64,000 bases of DNA from Deltaproteobacteria bacterium HGW-Deltaproteobacteria-18 (GTDB lineage: Bacteria > Desulfobacterota > Desulfovibrionia > Desulfovibrionales > Desulfomicrobiaceae): positions 205,740-269,739 of the forward strand of contig PHBE01000004.1 in NCBI GenBank assembly GCA_002841885.1. The letters run 5' to 3'. Position 1 is the stretch's first letter; each line of letters opens with the position of its first letter. The notes beneath the pieces are model-generated. The model made no database searches. It was not told the DNA's origin and saw nothing but the letters and a program-made list of their open reading frames with translations. The position numbers and the translations under genes are program-made. Shown piece by piece: positions 28,970 to 38,731 of this stretch.

Positions 28970-30058
28970 ATGAACATACTGGTTATCGACGACGAAGACG
29001 GACTGCGGCGCTCCCTGTGCGCATATCTTGAAGACCTTGGATACGAAACCCTTGACGCGGCCAACGGACGCGAGGGTCTTGATGCCATGCGCAAGGCTCT
29101 GCCCGATCTGACGGCCGTCATCGTCGATCTGAACATGCCGGTCCTGGACGGCTACGGTTTCCTCCAACAGGCCAAAATCGAGGCGCCGGAAATACCCATC
29201 ATCGTGCTCTCGGGCGTAGGCGTGATCAATGACGCGCTCCAGGCCGTAAGACTCGGCGCCTGGGACTTTCTGACAAAACCGCTGCACAATTTCAGCATCC
29301 TTGACCACACCCTCGGCAAGGTTGTCGAAAAAGCCCGCCTGATCCGTGAAAACAGGGAATATCAGACCAATCTCGAACAGCTCGTGCAACAGCGCACCGC
29401 CGAACTGGAACGAACCCGACGCCAGATCATGCATCGCCTGAGCCGCGCCGCCGAATACAAGGACAACGAGACCGGCCATCACGTCATCCGGGTCGGGGAA
29501 ATCGCGGCGGTTCTGGCCCAGGCCCTGGGACTGGACGAGTCAAGCTGCGCCAATCTGCGTGATTGCGCCCCGCTGCATGACATAGGCAAAATCGGCATCC
29601 CCGACGAAGTGCTCCTGAAACCGGGTAAACTCGATCCCGCTGAGTGGAAGATCATGCAGCAGCACTGCATGTTCGGCTGCGAAATCCTGGGACCCCTGAC
29701 CAGCAAGGAAGAGGCGCATTCGAGCTGCGAGGAGTGGGACAAAAAGGATCTGGACGGCAACGAATTACTTGACCTGGCGCGCACCTTGGCCCTGCTCCAT
29801 CACGAACGCTGGGACGGGAGCGGTTACCCTTTCGGGCTGGCCGGTGAAGACATCCCGCTTGCGGCACGCATCGTTGCGGTAGTCGACACCTACGACGCTC
29901 TGGCCAGCGAAAGGCCATACAAGGATGCCTTTCCGGAGGAAAAATGCCTGGGCATCATCCGCGAAAGCTCGGGCACTCATTTCGATCCCGAAGTCGTCGA
30001 GGCCTTTTTTGCCAATATCGACAGAATCCGGAACATCCGCATACGGTGGCAGGACTAG
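28970..30058 (+). CDS. Response regulator with HD-GYP phosphodiesterase domain
   Basis: 362 residues. The receiver at 1-120 has phospho-acceptor Asp53 (AVIVDLNMPVLDGYG) and the KP pair at FLTKPLHN. A coiled linker follows, then an HD-GYP domain with HD at 203-204 (LHDIGKIGIPDEVLLKPG) and GYP at 285-287 (WDGSGYPFGLAGEDIP). HD-GYP enzymes hydrolyse c-di-GMP to GMP or pGpG. All catalytic signatures look intact. The gene is likely co-transcribed with the kinase before it and the FIST gene 24 nt after it. Confidence 0.93.
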   Translation: MNILVIDDEDGLRRSLCAYLEDLGYETLDAANGREGLDAMRKALPDLTAVIVDLNMPVLDGYGFLQQAKIEAPEIPIIVLSGVGVINDALQAVRLGAWDFLTKPLHNFSILDHTLGKVVEKARLIRENREYQTNLEQLVQQRTAELERTRRQIMHRLSRAAEYKDNETGHHVIRVGEIAAVLAQALGLDESSCANLRDCAPLHDIGKIGIPDEVLLKPGKLDPAEWKIMQQHCMFGCEILGPLTSKEEAHSSCEEWDKKDLDGNELLDLARTLALLHHERWDGSGYPFGLAGEDIPLAARIVAVVDTYDALASERPYKDAFPEEKCLGIIRESSGTHFDPEVVEAFFANIDRIRNIRIRWQD

Positions 30059-30082
30059 AACCCGCATCACAAAGAAGAGATC

Positions 30083-31219
30083 ATGATCGTAAGCCAGATG
30101 CGCGTAAACTCCAAAGGGGAATGGGAAGCCTGTTCCGCGAAGACCCATGGCCTGGACGCCGGACTTGCGCTGGTGTTCTGGTCCGAAACGGACGAAAGTA
30201 CCGTCGCCGCCGCCGTGGAGGCCCTCAATGCCCATTGCCCGCAGGCGATCATCATAGGCTGCTCCTCCGGCGGAGTCGTCTCGGGACGGGCATTCCTCGA
30301 AAGCGCCATGACCGCGACCCTGGTCTCCTTCAAGGAAACCAGGCTTGAATCCGCAGTGGCCCGCCTGCAGGACCACGCGGACATCCGCGACATGTGCCGC
30401 CATCTGGTCTCCAGCCTGCCTCGCGCCGGGCTATCCCATGTTTTCGTGCTCTCCGACGGCCTGGCCATCAACGGCTGCGCCCTGGCCTCCGGCCTTGCGG
30501 AATTTCTTCCGTCCACTGTCGGAATCACCGGCGGCCTGGCCGGTGACGGGGACCGCTTCGAGCGCACCCATATCCTGCACAAAACGGAAATCATGTCAGG
30601 CAGCGTGACATGCCTGGGGTTTTACGGGGAAGCCCTCGAAATCGGCCAGGGCGCGCGCGGAGGATGGTTGCCCTTCGGCCCGGAGCGGCTCATCACCGAT
30701 TCCCGCGACAACGTCCTGCTTGAACTCGACGGAGAGTCGGCCCTGCAACTCTACGAACGCTACCTTGGCAAACACGCGAAAAACCTTCCCGCCAGCGGCC
30801 ATCTCTTTCCCCTGCATCTGCGCGAAGCCGGGAGCTCAAACTGGGTGGTACGCACCATCCTCGGCGTGGACCGGGAACGCAACGCTCTTTTCTTCGGCGG
30901 AGAGATGCCTCGTGGCGCCACGGTCCGACTCATGCGCGGAAACATGGACAACCTGCTGGACGGCGCACAGGAAGCCGCCGAGCTTGCCAGGCTGGATGGT
31001 GAAGATACGCTGGCCATTCTGGTCAGCTGCGTGGGCCGCAAGATGCTGCTCAAACAATTCGTCGAAGATGAGATTGATGCTGTGGCCCAGATTCTTGCCC
31101 CCCGCACGACCCTCACCGGCTTTTATTCCTATGGGGAAATCGCCAGCAGCGTGACGGGAGAAGCCTGCTGCCTGCACAATCAGACCATGATGGTCACCGT
31201 GCTGCAGGAGCGGGCATGA
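30083..31219 (+). CDS. FIST-domain sensory protein
   Basis: 378 residues with the FIST N and C domains: QAIIIGCSSGGVVSGRAFLE in the N domain, and the C domain ending VTGFYS-like text (TLTGFYSYGEIASSVTGEAC). FIST modules are predicted intracellular or periplasmic small-ligand sensors. No membrane segment or enzymatic domain is attached. Its stop codon overlaps the start of the GGDEF-EAL gene by four bases (ATGA), so the two are translationally coupled. The plausible model is that FIST supplies the ligand signal to that c-di-GMP enzyme. Confidence 0.85.
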   Translation: MIVSQMRVNSKGEWEACSAKTHGLDAGLALVFWSETDESTVAAAVEALNAHCPQAIIIGCSSGGVVSGRAFLESAMTATLVSFKETRLESAVARLQDHADIRDMCRHLVSSLPRAGLSHVFVLSDGLAINGCALASGLAEFLPSTVGITGGLAGDGDRFERTHILHKTEIMSGSVTCLGFYGEALEIGQGARGGWLPFGPERLITDSRDNVLLELDGESALQLYERYLGKHAKNLPASGHLFPLHLREAGSSNWVVRTILGVDRERNALFFGGEMPRGATVRLMRGNMDNLLDGAQEAAELARLDGEDTLAILVSCVGRKMLLKQFVEDEIDAVAQILAPRTTLTGFYSYGEIASSVTGEACCLHNQTMMVTVLQERA

Positions 31220-34200
31220 GCATGCACCGTCTCTTGCAACGACAGTTCAAACGAGCCCGGATCTCACATGGGGCGTTGCCCGCGAACCTTGAACCTTTCG
31301 TGAATCTCATCGAAGACGCCTACCGCCAATTCGACGAAGAAAAAGAAGTTCTGGAAAGGGCCCTGGAAATCAGTTCCGCCGAACTGGTGCACCGCAACGA
31401 AGTCATGCGCGCCGTGTTCATGGCCCTGCCGGACGTGTTCCTGTGGGTCACCCGCGACGGCCTGATCAAGGATTGCCGCGGCGGTCTGCAAGCCCTCTTC
31501 GGAGTTGAGCCGCTCAGTCTCCTGAAACGGAATCTTCGCGAAATTCCGGATATCGCCGAGCCCCAGGCCTTCTCCCTGGCCATGCGAATGCTTGCCGAGA
31601 CCTCATTCTTCCAGGCCGAATACTCCATTCATTCCGCAGACCGGATCCGGCACTACGAAGCCCGCTTCGCCAACCTCGATGACGACCTGATCCTGGTCCT
31701 GATCAGGGACATTTCCGACCGCGCCCAGGCCGAGGAAGCGCTGCTTGGAATGCAACAGCGCCTGGACCACATCATCGAGTTCCTGCCCGATGCCACCCTG
31801 GTGGTCGACAACGAACACCGGGTCATTGCCTGGAACAGAGCCATGGAACTGATGACCGGAGTGCCGAAAGAGGAGATTCTCGGCAAATCGGGCTATGAGT
31901 ACGGCACGCCCTTCTACGGACATCCTCGGCCCATCCTCCTTGATTTTATCGGCAAGGACCCAAGCCGCGACTATCCCATGTATGAGCCAACCCAGAACAA
32001 CCTTGAAGGACTGACCACGGAGATTTTCGTCCCGTGCCTTCATGGCGGACGCGGGGCTTACGTATGGGCCAAGGCTTCAGCACTTTACGACAAGGACGGC
32101 AACATCGCCGGAGCCATCCAGTCCATCCGGGACATCACCGACAAAAAACGCGTCGAGATCGGCACACGGGTTCTCTACCTGGTCTCCACCGCAGCCAGCG
32201 CGCCCCTGACGGACAAGGATCTTCTCGCCAAAGTTTTCGACATCCTGGCCGAACACCTCGAGGTCCAGATCATGTTCGTCTCCCATCTGGGCGCGGATGG
32301 CTCAAACCTCACCTTCCCATTCTTCAGCCGGCAGGACCTGGCCAGACACGAGACCATGAAACATCTCTCCATGCTCTCGGCCGAAGCCTGGAAATCTCCG
32401 GCCCCGCAAATCGTGAACGCAAGGCCGGAAGGGCTGCACGAAGACGAAACACAACCATCGCTGTGGTTTGCCTCTCCCCTGCGCTACGGGGATCGACTGC
32501 TGGGCTCCGTGGTCATTGCGCTTCCTGAAAACAACCACTTCGTGCGCGACAAGGATGCGCATGTGCTGGCTTCGGTGGCGGACCATCTGGCCCTGGCCAT
32601 TTCACGCAACGCCACGGAGAAGGCGCTGCGCCAAAGCGAAAAGAAGCACCGCGCAATTTTTCAAAACGCCACCGAAGGCATCTTCCAGATTTCCCTTGAT
32701 CACGACCTCTTGAGCGCCAATCCGGCCATGGCCCAAATCTTCGGGTACGACAACATGGACAGCCTGATGGCCGATGCCAAAGGCTTCCTGCAGCGCGTCA
32801 TTTCCTCTGCCGATCGGGTCCTGCTGCTGAGCCAGGCACTGCAGCTCGGCACCGCCCAGAACTTCGAGCTCGACGCGTTCATGAAGGGCGGGAAAAAAAC
32901 CTGGATCTCGATCAACATGCGTACCGTGAAACGCTCCGACGGGTCCATCAGCCATCTCGAAGGCTCCATGCGCGACGTGTCCAAGCGCAAAAAGGCCGAA
33001 CGCAGGCTTGCCATCCAGAAAGGCCTCTTCCAGCAGCTCTTCGACAATTCTCCGCAGGGCATCCTGCTGCTGGGCAAGGACGGGGCGCCCATGGACATCA
33101 ACCCCAGTTTCACCAGCCTTTTCGGCTACACCAGAAGCGACCTTCACGCTCTCTTCGAAATGCTGCTGAGCCCGGACAGCCTCGACGAAAGCTATGCCTT
33201 CATCTCCAATGTGCTGAGCGGAACCTCGGTGAGCACCGAGACGCAGCGCAGGACCAAGGACGGGCGGCTCATTCCCGTCTCCATGCTCGGTTATCCCTAC
33301 GTGCTGGACGGCACGATCTCCGGCGCGTTCTTCATCTTCAGCGACATTTCCGAGCGCAAGAACTACGAAGCACAGCTTACCAGGCAGGCCCTGCGCGACA
33401 ATCTGACGGGGCTGCCCAACAGGGTGCTCTTCATGGACCGGCTGAACCGGGCCATGACCAGGCAGAAACGCAACTCCAAATACCGTTTTGCCGTGCTCAT
33501 GATCGACCTGGACAGCTTCAAGAGGGTCAACGACACCCTCGGCCATCAGGCCGGAGACCACCTGTTGCAGGAAGTGGCTGCGCGCCTGACCCAGTGCCTG
33601 CGCACCATGGACACGGTGGCCCGCATGGGCGGAGACGAATTTGCCGTGCTCCTCGAAGACTTCCAGAGCAACCAGGAGGCCATCGGCATCACCCGCCGTC
33701 TCCTGGACACCATCCGTCAGCCCCTCAAAATCCAGAATCGGGATGTGCTGGTCAGCGCCTCCGTCGGCGTGGTGCTGCAGACCTCGCGCTACACCTCGCC
33801 CAACGACCTGCTGCGGGATGCCGACATCAGCATGTACCGCTCCAAGGAGCTGGGCAAAAACCAGTTCAAGGTCTTCAGCAAAAGCATGTACGACCAGGTG
33901 GTGCAGACCGTGCAGCTCGAAAACGACCTACGCCAGGCCTTGGTCAAAAACGAATTCGAACTCTTTTTTCAGCCCATCTACGCCCTGAGCGGACAGAAAC
34001 TCCGTGGGTTCGAGGCGCTCATCCGCTGGAACCACCCGCTGCGCGGCTATCTCACCCCGGGAGAATTCATCCCCGTTGCCGAGGAGACAGGGCTGATCAC
34101 CGAGATAGGCAAATGGGTCATGCGCCGTGGCTGCCGGGTCCTGGCCGGATGGCAGGCGCAATTCCCCGGGCTTGACATCAGTCTGTCCCTGAACCTTTCG

Positions 34201-34692
34201 CCCAAAGACCTCCTGCAGGTATCGCTCATCCCCATCCTGACGGAGCTTTTGCATGAAACCGGCATCAAGGCGCGGCACATCAAACTCGAGATCACCGAAA
34301 CAGCGGTCATGGACAATCCCGAACAGGCCACATCCCGGCTTGAGCGATTGCAGAAGATGGGCTTTCAGATCGCCATGGACGATTTCGGCACGGGGTATTC
34401 GTCCCTGTCCTACCTGCAGCGCCTGCCCATCGACATCCTCAAGATCGACCGCTCCTTCGTACAGACCATGCTCGAAAACCCCAACAACCTCGAGATCATC
34501 AAGGCCATCATCGGACTGGGACAAATCCTGGACCTGCGCATCGTGGCCGAGGGCGTGGAAACGCAGGAACAGCTTGAATCCCTGCAGGAGCTCGGGTGCG
34601 ATCTGGCTCAAGGCTATCATCTGGGCAAACCCATGTCCAAGAAGCAAAGCGAAGCGCTCATGACCTCATTCGGCGCGGACCCGAAGGCATGA
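31216..34692 (+). CDS. PAS-PAS-GAF-PAS-PAS-GGDEF-EAL c-di-GMP turnover protein
   Basis: 1158 residues, no membrane helices evident. PAS domains lie at about 60-175 and 190-315, a GAF domain at 320-470, and further PAS domains at 475-595 and 600-720. The GGDEF domain has its active site GGDEF at 805-809, preceded by an RxxD inhibitory I-site (RTMD) at the right spacing. The EAL domain starts with FEALIRW, EAL at 933-935. Both catalytic motifs are intact, so it could synthesise and degrade c-di-GMP. It follows and overlaps the FIST gene and overlaps the UPF0280 gene. Confidence 0.93.
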   Translation: MSMHRLLQRQFKRARISHGALPANLEPFVNLIEDAYRQFDEEKEVLERALEISSAELVHRNEVMRAVFMALPDVFLWVTRDGLIKDCRGGLQALFGVEPLSLLKRNLREIPDIAEPQAFSLAMRMLAETSFFQAEYSIHSADRIRHYEARFANLDDDLILVLIRDISDRAQAEEALLGMQQRLDHIIEFLPDATLVVDNEHRVIAWNRAMELMTGVPKEEILGKSGYEYGTPFYGHPRPILLDFIGKDPSRDYPMYEPTQNNLEGLTTEIFVPCLHGGRGAYVWAKASALYDKDGNIAGAIQSIRDITDKKRVEIGTRVLYLVSTAASAPLTDKDLLAKVFDILAEHLEVQIMFVSHLGADGSNLTFPFFSRQDLARHETMKHLSMLSAEAWKSPAPQIVNARPEGLHEDETQPSLWFASPLRYGDRLLGSVVIALPENNHFVRDKDAHVLASVADHLALAISRNATEKALRQSEKKHRAIFQNATEGIFQISLDHDLLSANPAMAQIFGYDNMDSLMADAKGFLQRVISSADRVLLLSQALQLGTAQNFELDAFMKGGKKTWISINMRTVKRSDGSISHLEGSMRDVSKRKKAERRLAIQKGLFQQLFDNSPQGILLLGKDGAPMDINPSFTSLFGYTRSDLHALFEMLLSPDSLDESYAFISNVLSGTSVSTETQRRTKDGRLIPVSMLGYPYVLDGTISGAFFIFSDISERKNYEAQLTRQALRDNLTGLPNRVLFMDRLNRAMTRQKRNSKYRFAVLMIDLDSFKRVNDTLGHQAGDHLLQEVAARLTQCLRTMDTVARMGGDEFAVLLEDFQSNQEAIGITRRLLDTIRQPLKIQNRDVLVSASVGVVLQTSRYTSPNDLLRDADISMYRSKELGKNQFKVFSKSMYDQVVQTVQLENDLRQALVKNEFELFFQPIYALSGQKLRGFEALIRWNHPLRGYLTPGEFIPVAEETGLITEIGKWVMRRGCRVLAGWQAQFPGLDISLSLNLSPKDLLQVSLIPILTELLHETGIKARHIKLEITETAVMDNPEQATSRLERLQKMGFQIAMDDFGTGYSSLSYLQRLPIDILKIDRSFVQTMLENPNNLEIIKAIIGLGQILDLRIVAEGVETQEQLESLQELGCDLAQGYHLGKPMSKKQSEALMTSFGADPKA

Positions 34693-35429
34693 CCCGCTCC
34701 GCGCATCTGTCTCCGTTCCGCACATACCGGGCATCCCGGAGTGACGACCTCGTCAGCTTTCAGCTCGTCATAGAGGAAACGGACCTGTGGGTTGCAGCGC
34801 AGGAAGACCTCGGCGATCCCATGGCCGACCATGTGCGGTTCCTGCGCGGACAGATCAAGAGCTACGCGGCCGTACACCCCGAATTTCTGACCTCGCTTGA
34901 ACCCCTTGAGGCAGATCCCCGATCACCGGAAATCATCCGCCGCATGTGCAGGGCAGGAACCCTGACCGGTGTCGGACCCATGGCCGCCGTGGCCGGAACC
35001 CTGACCCAGCTGCTGGCTGAACATTTCCGGGATCGCTCGCCCGACCTTTTGATCGAGAACGGCGGAGACACCTATCTTTGCTCCACCCGGGACAGGCACA
35101 TCGGCATCCTGAACATGCCGGACCAGGCCGTACGCCTGTGCGTGCCGGTGACGGCCGGAGAATTTCCCTGCTCCTTTTGCGCGTCCTCGGCCACGATCGG
35201 GCATTCACTTAGTTTCGGAAAGGCCGACCTTGTGGTGGTCCGCTCAAAAGACGCAGCCCTGGCAGATGCTGCGGCTACAGCCCTGGCCAACGCGCTGACC
35301 TGCGCCGCGGCCATGGACGAGGTCCTGGCCAAGGCGCAGGGCTGGGAGCACCTTGGCCTCGACGGAGTCTTCACGCAATGCGACGACAGGATCGGGGTGT
35401 GGGGAAAAATGCAGCTGGCCGTGATTTAA
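34689..35429 (+). CDS. UPF0280 family (ApbE-like fold) protein
   Basis: 246 residues. The glycine-rich middle GTLTGVGPMAAVAGTLTQLL and LIENGGDTYLCS are the family signature, shared with ApbE-type FAD-binding proteins, but the flavin transferase aspartate context is not clear. The ATG at 34689 overlaps the stop codon of the GGDEF-EAL gene. An upstream in-frame start is buried in that gene. UPF0280 members are common in anaerobes and methanogens and their function is not settled. Confidence 0.82.
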   Translation: MTRSAHLSPFRTYRASRSDDLVSFQLVIEETDLWVAAQEDLGDPMADHVRFLRGQIKSYAAVHPEFLTSLEPLEADPRSPEIIRRMCRAGTLTGVGPMAAVAGTLTQLLAEHFRDRSPDLLIENGGDTYLCSTRDRHIGILNMPDQAVRLCVPVTAGEFPCSFCASSATIGHSLSFGKADLVVVRSKDAALADAAATALANALTCAAAMDEVLAKAQGWEHLGLDGVFTQCDDRIGVWGKMQLAVI

Positions 35430-35561
35430 GAGATGAAAAATCATCCCGACGCTGGACAATGCCTGCTGGCAGGCTTATAAGGTAATCAAGACTTGTTCGT
35501 GTTAACCTCAACGGAGGAAAGACCATTGGACCATACAAATTGGAAGAAAGGTTGCTAAAAG

Positions 35562-35765
35562 GTAGCGTGAAAAACAGGCCTGAAGAGGCGGGGGACTTGA
35601 ACCCATCAGCCCGGGCAAACCAGACGGAGAGACCGTCACCAAACGCTACGAAGTGAAGTTTTTAAGGGTTCAAGAATCTTAAAAATCAACAGTACGAAGA
35701 AACGATCAAGTTAAAAGTGTTTTGAAATGACTCGCCCCGCTTCCCATGAAGCGGGGCGTTTTTTT
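35562..35765 (+). ncRNA. Candidate structured RNA ending in an intrinsic terminator
   Basis: No coding frame is supported between 35430 and 35842. Helix A pairs GTAGCGT (35562-35568) with ACGCTAC (35643-35649). Helix B pairs CTTGAACCC (35596-35604) with GGGTTCAAG (35666-35674). The two helices cross, so together they form a pseudoknot or are mutually exclusive. Local hairpins GCCT-GAAG-AGGC (35578-35589) and GACGG-AGAGA-CCGTC (35623-35637) lie inside. Helix B strands resemble a tRNA T-arm. The element ends at a strong terminator. It does not match any riboswitch consensus I can recall, so it could be an sRNA or a cis-regulatory leader. Confidence 0.45.
35733..35765 (+). terminator. Strong intrinsic terminator
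   Basis: The 10-bp stem CGCCCCGCTT/AAGCGGGGCG with a six-base loop is followed by seven T residues on the plus strand. It lies 300 nt beyond the UPF0280 stop and 78 nt before the YdbH-like start, so it terminates either the long signalling operon or the candidate RNA. Confidence 0.9.
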
Positions 35766-35842
35766 GCTTCTCGCCAAAACCTCCTCCAAAGACATCAAAC
35801 GCGCTCTTTGCCTTTGCCCGGACCTTTGCTAGACAAAGGAGC

Positions 35843-38518
35843 ATGTCCAATGCAAACGGCCCCGTGCCGGACAAAACGAACCCGCAAGCCATAATCCAGC
35901 CCGCCAGACCGGCTCCGCCCTGTTTTCTGCGCGGGTTGCTTTTTGTCATCTCGCTGTTCTGCCTTGTCCTCGCAACGCTGTGGATTTTCCTGCCCCGCAT
36001 CGCCCAGGAACTTCTCGTGCCAGCACTGGCCAAGACCCTGCACGCGCCCGAACTGGGCATGGACATCCGCAGGGCAGACTTCACTGGCCTTGACCTGGGC
36101 GAAATATCCCTGTCCAGCGATGCCGGTCCTGCTGCCGGAGCCGTGCTTGTGGACTGGAGCCTGACCGGTCTGCTGCGGGGCCGGATCGACAGGATCAGGA
36201 TTCTGGACCTTCAAATCCAGGTTCGAAAAAATGGCGAAGCATGGGACGTTCCCGGCCTTCCGCGGCTTGAGAAATCATCGAACGCGGACCCAGGGCCCAT
36301 GTTCGTACCCTGGGTGGAAGAGATGTTCGTTGAAGGCCGCATCAGCCTCAAAGGGCAGGGCCTTGACCACTCTTTCCCATTCAATGTGAGCGGCGGCCTC
36401 GATGAAAATGCCGCCCTAGTCCTGAACGCCGAGGCCTCGCTGGCCGGACAGGACGTGAGCCTGACGCTTAAAGGAAACCTGCGGCAAAACGATTTTCAGC
36501 TGACCTGCGTCCTGCCTCCGACCTCCATCGCGGCCCTGGCAGCAATGGTCCCGGGTCTTGCCCCCCCCCCTCTCGCCGGGACCCTGCGGGCCGTGATTGA
36601 AGCATCTGTGCCCCCGGACCAAAAACCCGTCATTGAAGCGGAATTTGGTCTAGACGCCTTCCAGTCCGTACTGGGCGGCACGGCCCTGGCCCAGGATGGC
36701 AACGCCACGCTCAGCCTAGCCTGGCAGAATACGCCGCGGATTTCTCTCTCGCCCCTGACCGTGGGCGCTCCCCTGCCACTGACGCTGGTCGTTGAGGACA
36801 TTACGGCAAGCCTTGAGGACCTGTCTTTTGGCTGTTCCTGGAACCTTACCACGCCAGCCTTGCCGGGCATCGCTTTTACCTCTCCGCCGCGCCTGGCCGG
36901 GAGCTTCGAGATTATGGCCACGGACCGGGGTTGGAACATGCGTACCGGAGCAGAGCTCGGAGCCCTTGCAGTCCGGCTGAATCAGGTCCCGGAGCTGATT
37001 CTGGACCTGGGCACGACCACCCTGAGCCTTGAAGCCTCCACGGGTGCGGCCGGTACCGTCGTGGACGGGGCCCTGGCGCTTGGCAGATTGCGTCTGGCCC
37101 GTGAAGCCGCCGTCGCGACCCTCTCGGACCTGAAAATGACCGTGAACGCGACAGCAGCGACGGACGTAAACGGAACAATAATTCTCTCCGGGGCGCGCCT
37201 GGAAGCCAGACAACCCGGCATGGCCCTGACCACGACCCGGATGGACGGGCAATGCGCCTTTGCCTTGGCCGAGCGTCTTTCCCTCGGCGGCGTCATCAAC
37301 CTGGGCGCACGCGCCAGCAGCGGGGATACCGTCGCACTGATGAGTCTGCGCCTGCCCCTGGCCTGGCCCGAACCGGCGGCAGCGACCGGCAGCGTGAACC
37401 TTGACCTGAAATGGAAAGGGAAAGGGCTGGCAAAAATTTCATCGAAGATCGCGCAAGATTTGCACGGCGCAAGCCTTGACGGAACTCTCTCTGCGCTGCC
37501 GTTGGCGGTTCGGGCAGCCTTGAAAGGTCGCATCGACGCAAAAAACATTTCCAGTTCCTGGATCGAAATCAAGACCGCCCAGACTCTCACCCTGCCCGGC
37601 AATCTGACGAGCCTCGTCCCGGCGCTAGGGGACCTGTCCGGCAGCGCGCGCCTGAATGCGACCGCGCGTCTGGACATGAGCAAAGGAGTGCCTACGCTCC
37701 CCACCGACTTGAAACTCACTGAGCTGTCCCTGGCGCACACCGGGAGTGAAATCACCCTGACCGGGGGAGCTGTCGAACTGGCCTTTTCCAACCTGCTGAG
37801 CATGCGCTCAGACCCGGATGGACGCATGAATTTCGAGCGCATGCAGCTGGGCACCATCATCCTTGAAAAAGGCGACATCCATTTTCAGGTCGAAGCCCTG
37901 CACAGCATCCTGGTCGAGGGTTGCCGCTTTCAATGGGCCGGCGGACGCATCGGCAGCCAGGCTTTCCGGATCAACCCGAACGTTGAGGACTACACCGTCG
38001 AGCTCTATTGCGACCGGGTCGAAATGGCACAGGCCCTGGAACAGTTCGGCATGACCCAGGCCCAGGGCGGGGGCACCGCCAACGGCCGCATCCCGGTGCG
38101 CTGGGCGGATGGGAACCTGACCTTCGACAACGGCTTTTTGTATTCCACTCCGGGGGAAAAAGGGGTACTGCGCGTCCAGGGTGCAGAGATCCTGACGGCC
38201 GGGGTTCCCCCGGGGACGCCCCAATACGGGCAGCTGGACCTGGCTGCGGAGGCCTTGAAAGACTTCACCTACGACTGGGCCAGAATCCGCATCAACACCG
38301 AGGAAAGGGAGCTTGTCGTCTCCCTCGAACTTGACGGCAAACCCGAAAAGCCCATGCCGTTCAGCTACAACCGCGACATCGGCGGCTTTGCCCGTGTCGA
38401 TGCCTCTTCACCGGGTTCAGTCTTCCAGGGTATCCGCTTGGACGTGAATTTCCGTCTGCCCCTGGATCAACTTTTGCAATACAGACAGCTCTTGGAACTG
38501 ATGAAAAACGGAGGTTAA
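35843..38518 (+). CDS. ydbH: YdbH-like AsmA-superfamily intermembrane protein
   Basis: 891 residues. A single N-terminal membrane helix (GLLFVISLFCLVLATLWIFL, about 35-55) is followed by a very long beta-strand-rich periplasmic region typical of AsmA-like bridge proteins. The C-terminal portion (ARIRINTEERELVVSLELDG to the end) is the most conserved YdbH part. In E. coli, YdbH works with the lipoprotein YnbE to bridge the envelope and supports phospholipid transport to the outer membrane. The next two genes here are YnbE- and YdbL-like, in the same order as in enteric bacteria, which strongly supports the call. ATG follows AAAGGAGC. Confidence 0.8.
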   Translation: MSNANGPVPDKTNPQAIIQPARPAPPCFLRGLLFVISLFCLVLATLWIFLPRIAQELLVPALAKTLHAPELGMDIRRADFTGLDLGEISLSSDAGPAAGAVLVDWSLTGLLRGRIDRIRILDLQIQVRKNGEAWDVPGLPRLEKSSNADPGPMFVPWVEEMFVEGRISLKGQGLDHSFPFNVSGGLDENAALVLNAEASLAGQDVSLTLKGNLRQNDFQLTCVLPPTSIAALAAMVPGLAPPPLAGTLRAVIEASVPPDQKPVIEAEFGLDAFQSVLGGTALAQDGNATLSLAWQNTPRISLSPLTVGAPLPLTLVVEDITASLEDLSFGCSWNLTTPALPGIAFTSPPRLAGSFEIMATDRGWNMRTGAELGALAVRLNQVPELILDLGTTTLSLEASTGAAGTVVDGALALGRLRLAREAAVATLSDLKMTVNATAATDVNGTIILSGARLEARQPGMALTTTRMDGQCAFALAERLSLGGVINLGARASSGDTVALMSLRLPLAWPEPAAATGSVNLDLKWKGKGLAKISSKIAQDLHGASLDGTLSALPLAVRAALKGRIDAKNISSSWIEIKTAQTLTLPGNLTSLVPALGDLSGSARLNATARLDMSKGVPTLPTDLKLTELSLAHTGSEITLTGGAVELAFSNLLSMRSDPDGRMNFERMQLGTIILEKGDIHFQVEALHSILVEGCRFQWAGGRIGSQAFRINPNVEDYTVELYCDRVEMAQALEQFGMTQAQGGGTANGRIPVRWADGNLTFDNGFLYSTPGEKGVLRVQGAEILTAGVPPGTPQYGQLDLAAEALKDFTYDWARIRINTEERELVVSLELDGKPEKPMPFSYNRDIGGFARVDASSPGSVFQGIRLDVNFRLPLDQLLQYRQLLELMKNGG

Positions 38519-38519
38519 C

Positions 38520-38720
38520 GTGCGAATTCCCCTGATGGCCCTGGGTGCGATGCTGCTCCTGCAAAGCGCCTGCAGCACCCGCCACGAGGTACAGATGGCA
38601 CCGGTGGAGGTCAAACCCATCCACATCACCATTGATGTCAACGTGCGGGTCCAAAAAGATCTCGAAGATTTCTTCTCCGACATCGACAAGGCCGACCAGA
38701 AACTGAACCCAAGCAACTGA
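38520..38720 (+). CDS. ynbE: YnbE-like outer-membrane lipoprotein
   Basis: 66 residues starting at GTG 38520, preceded by GGAGGTTAAC. The lipobox LLQSAC places the lipidated cysteine near residue 19. The mature part VEVKPIHITIDVNVRVQKDL matches the YnbE pattern, and it ends in a short acidic helix. YnbE is the outer-membrane partner of YdbH in E. coli. It begins one base after the YdbH-like stop codon. Confidence 0.8.
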   Translation: MRIPLMALGAMLLLQSACSTRHEVQMAPVEVKPIHITIDVNVRVQKDLEDFFSDIDKADQKLNPSN

Positions 38721-38731
38721 CGGAGCCCCAT

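Noticed and set aside
35580..35690. tRNA gene on the minus strand (GGGTTCAAGTCC T-arm-like text)
   Set aside because: Only a three-base T stem forms, and no matching acceptor, D or anticodon arms were found. The text is better explained by helix B of the candidate RNA.
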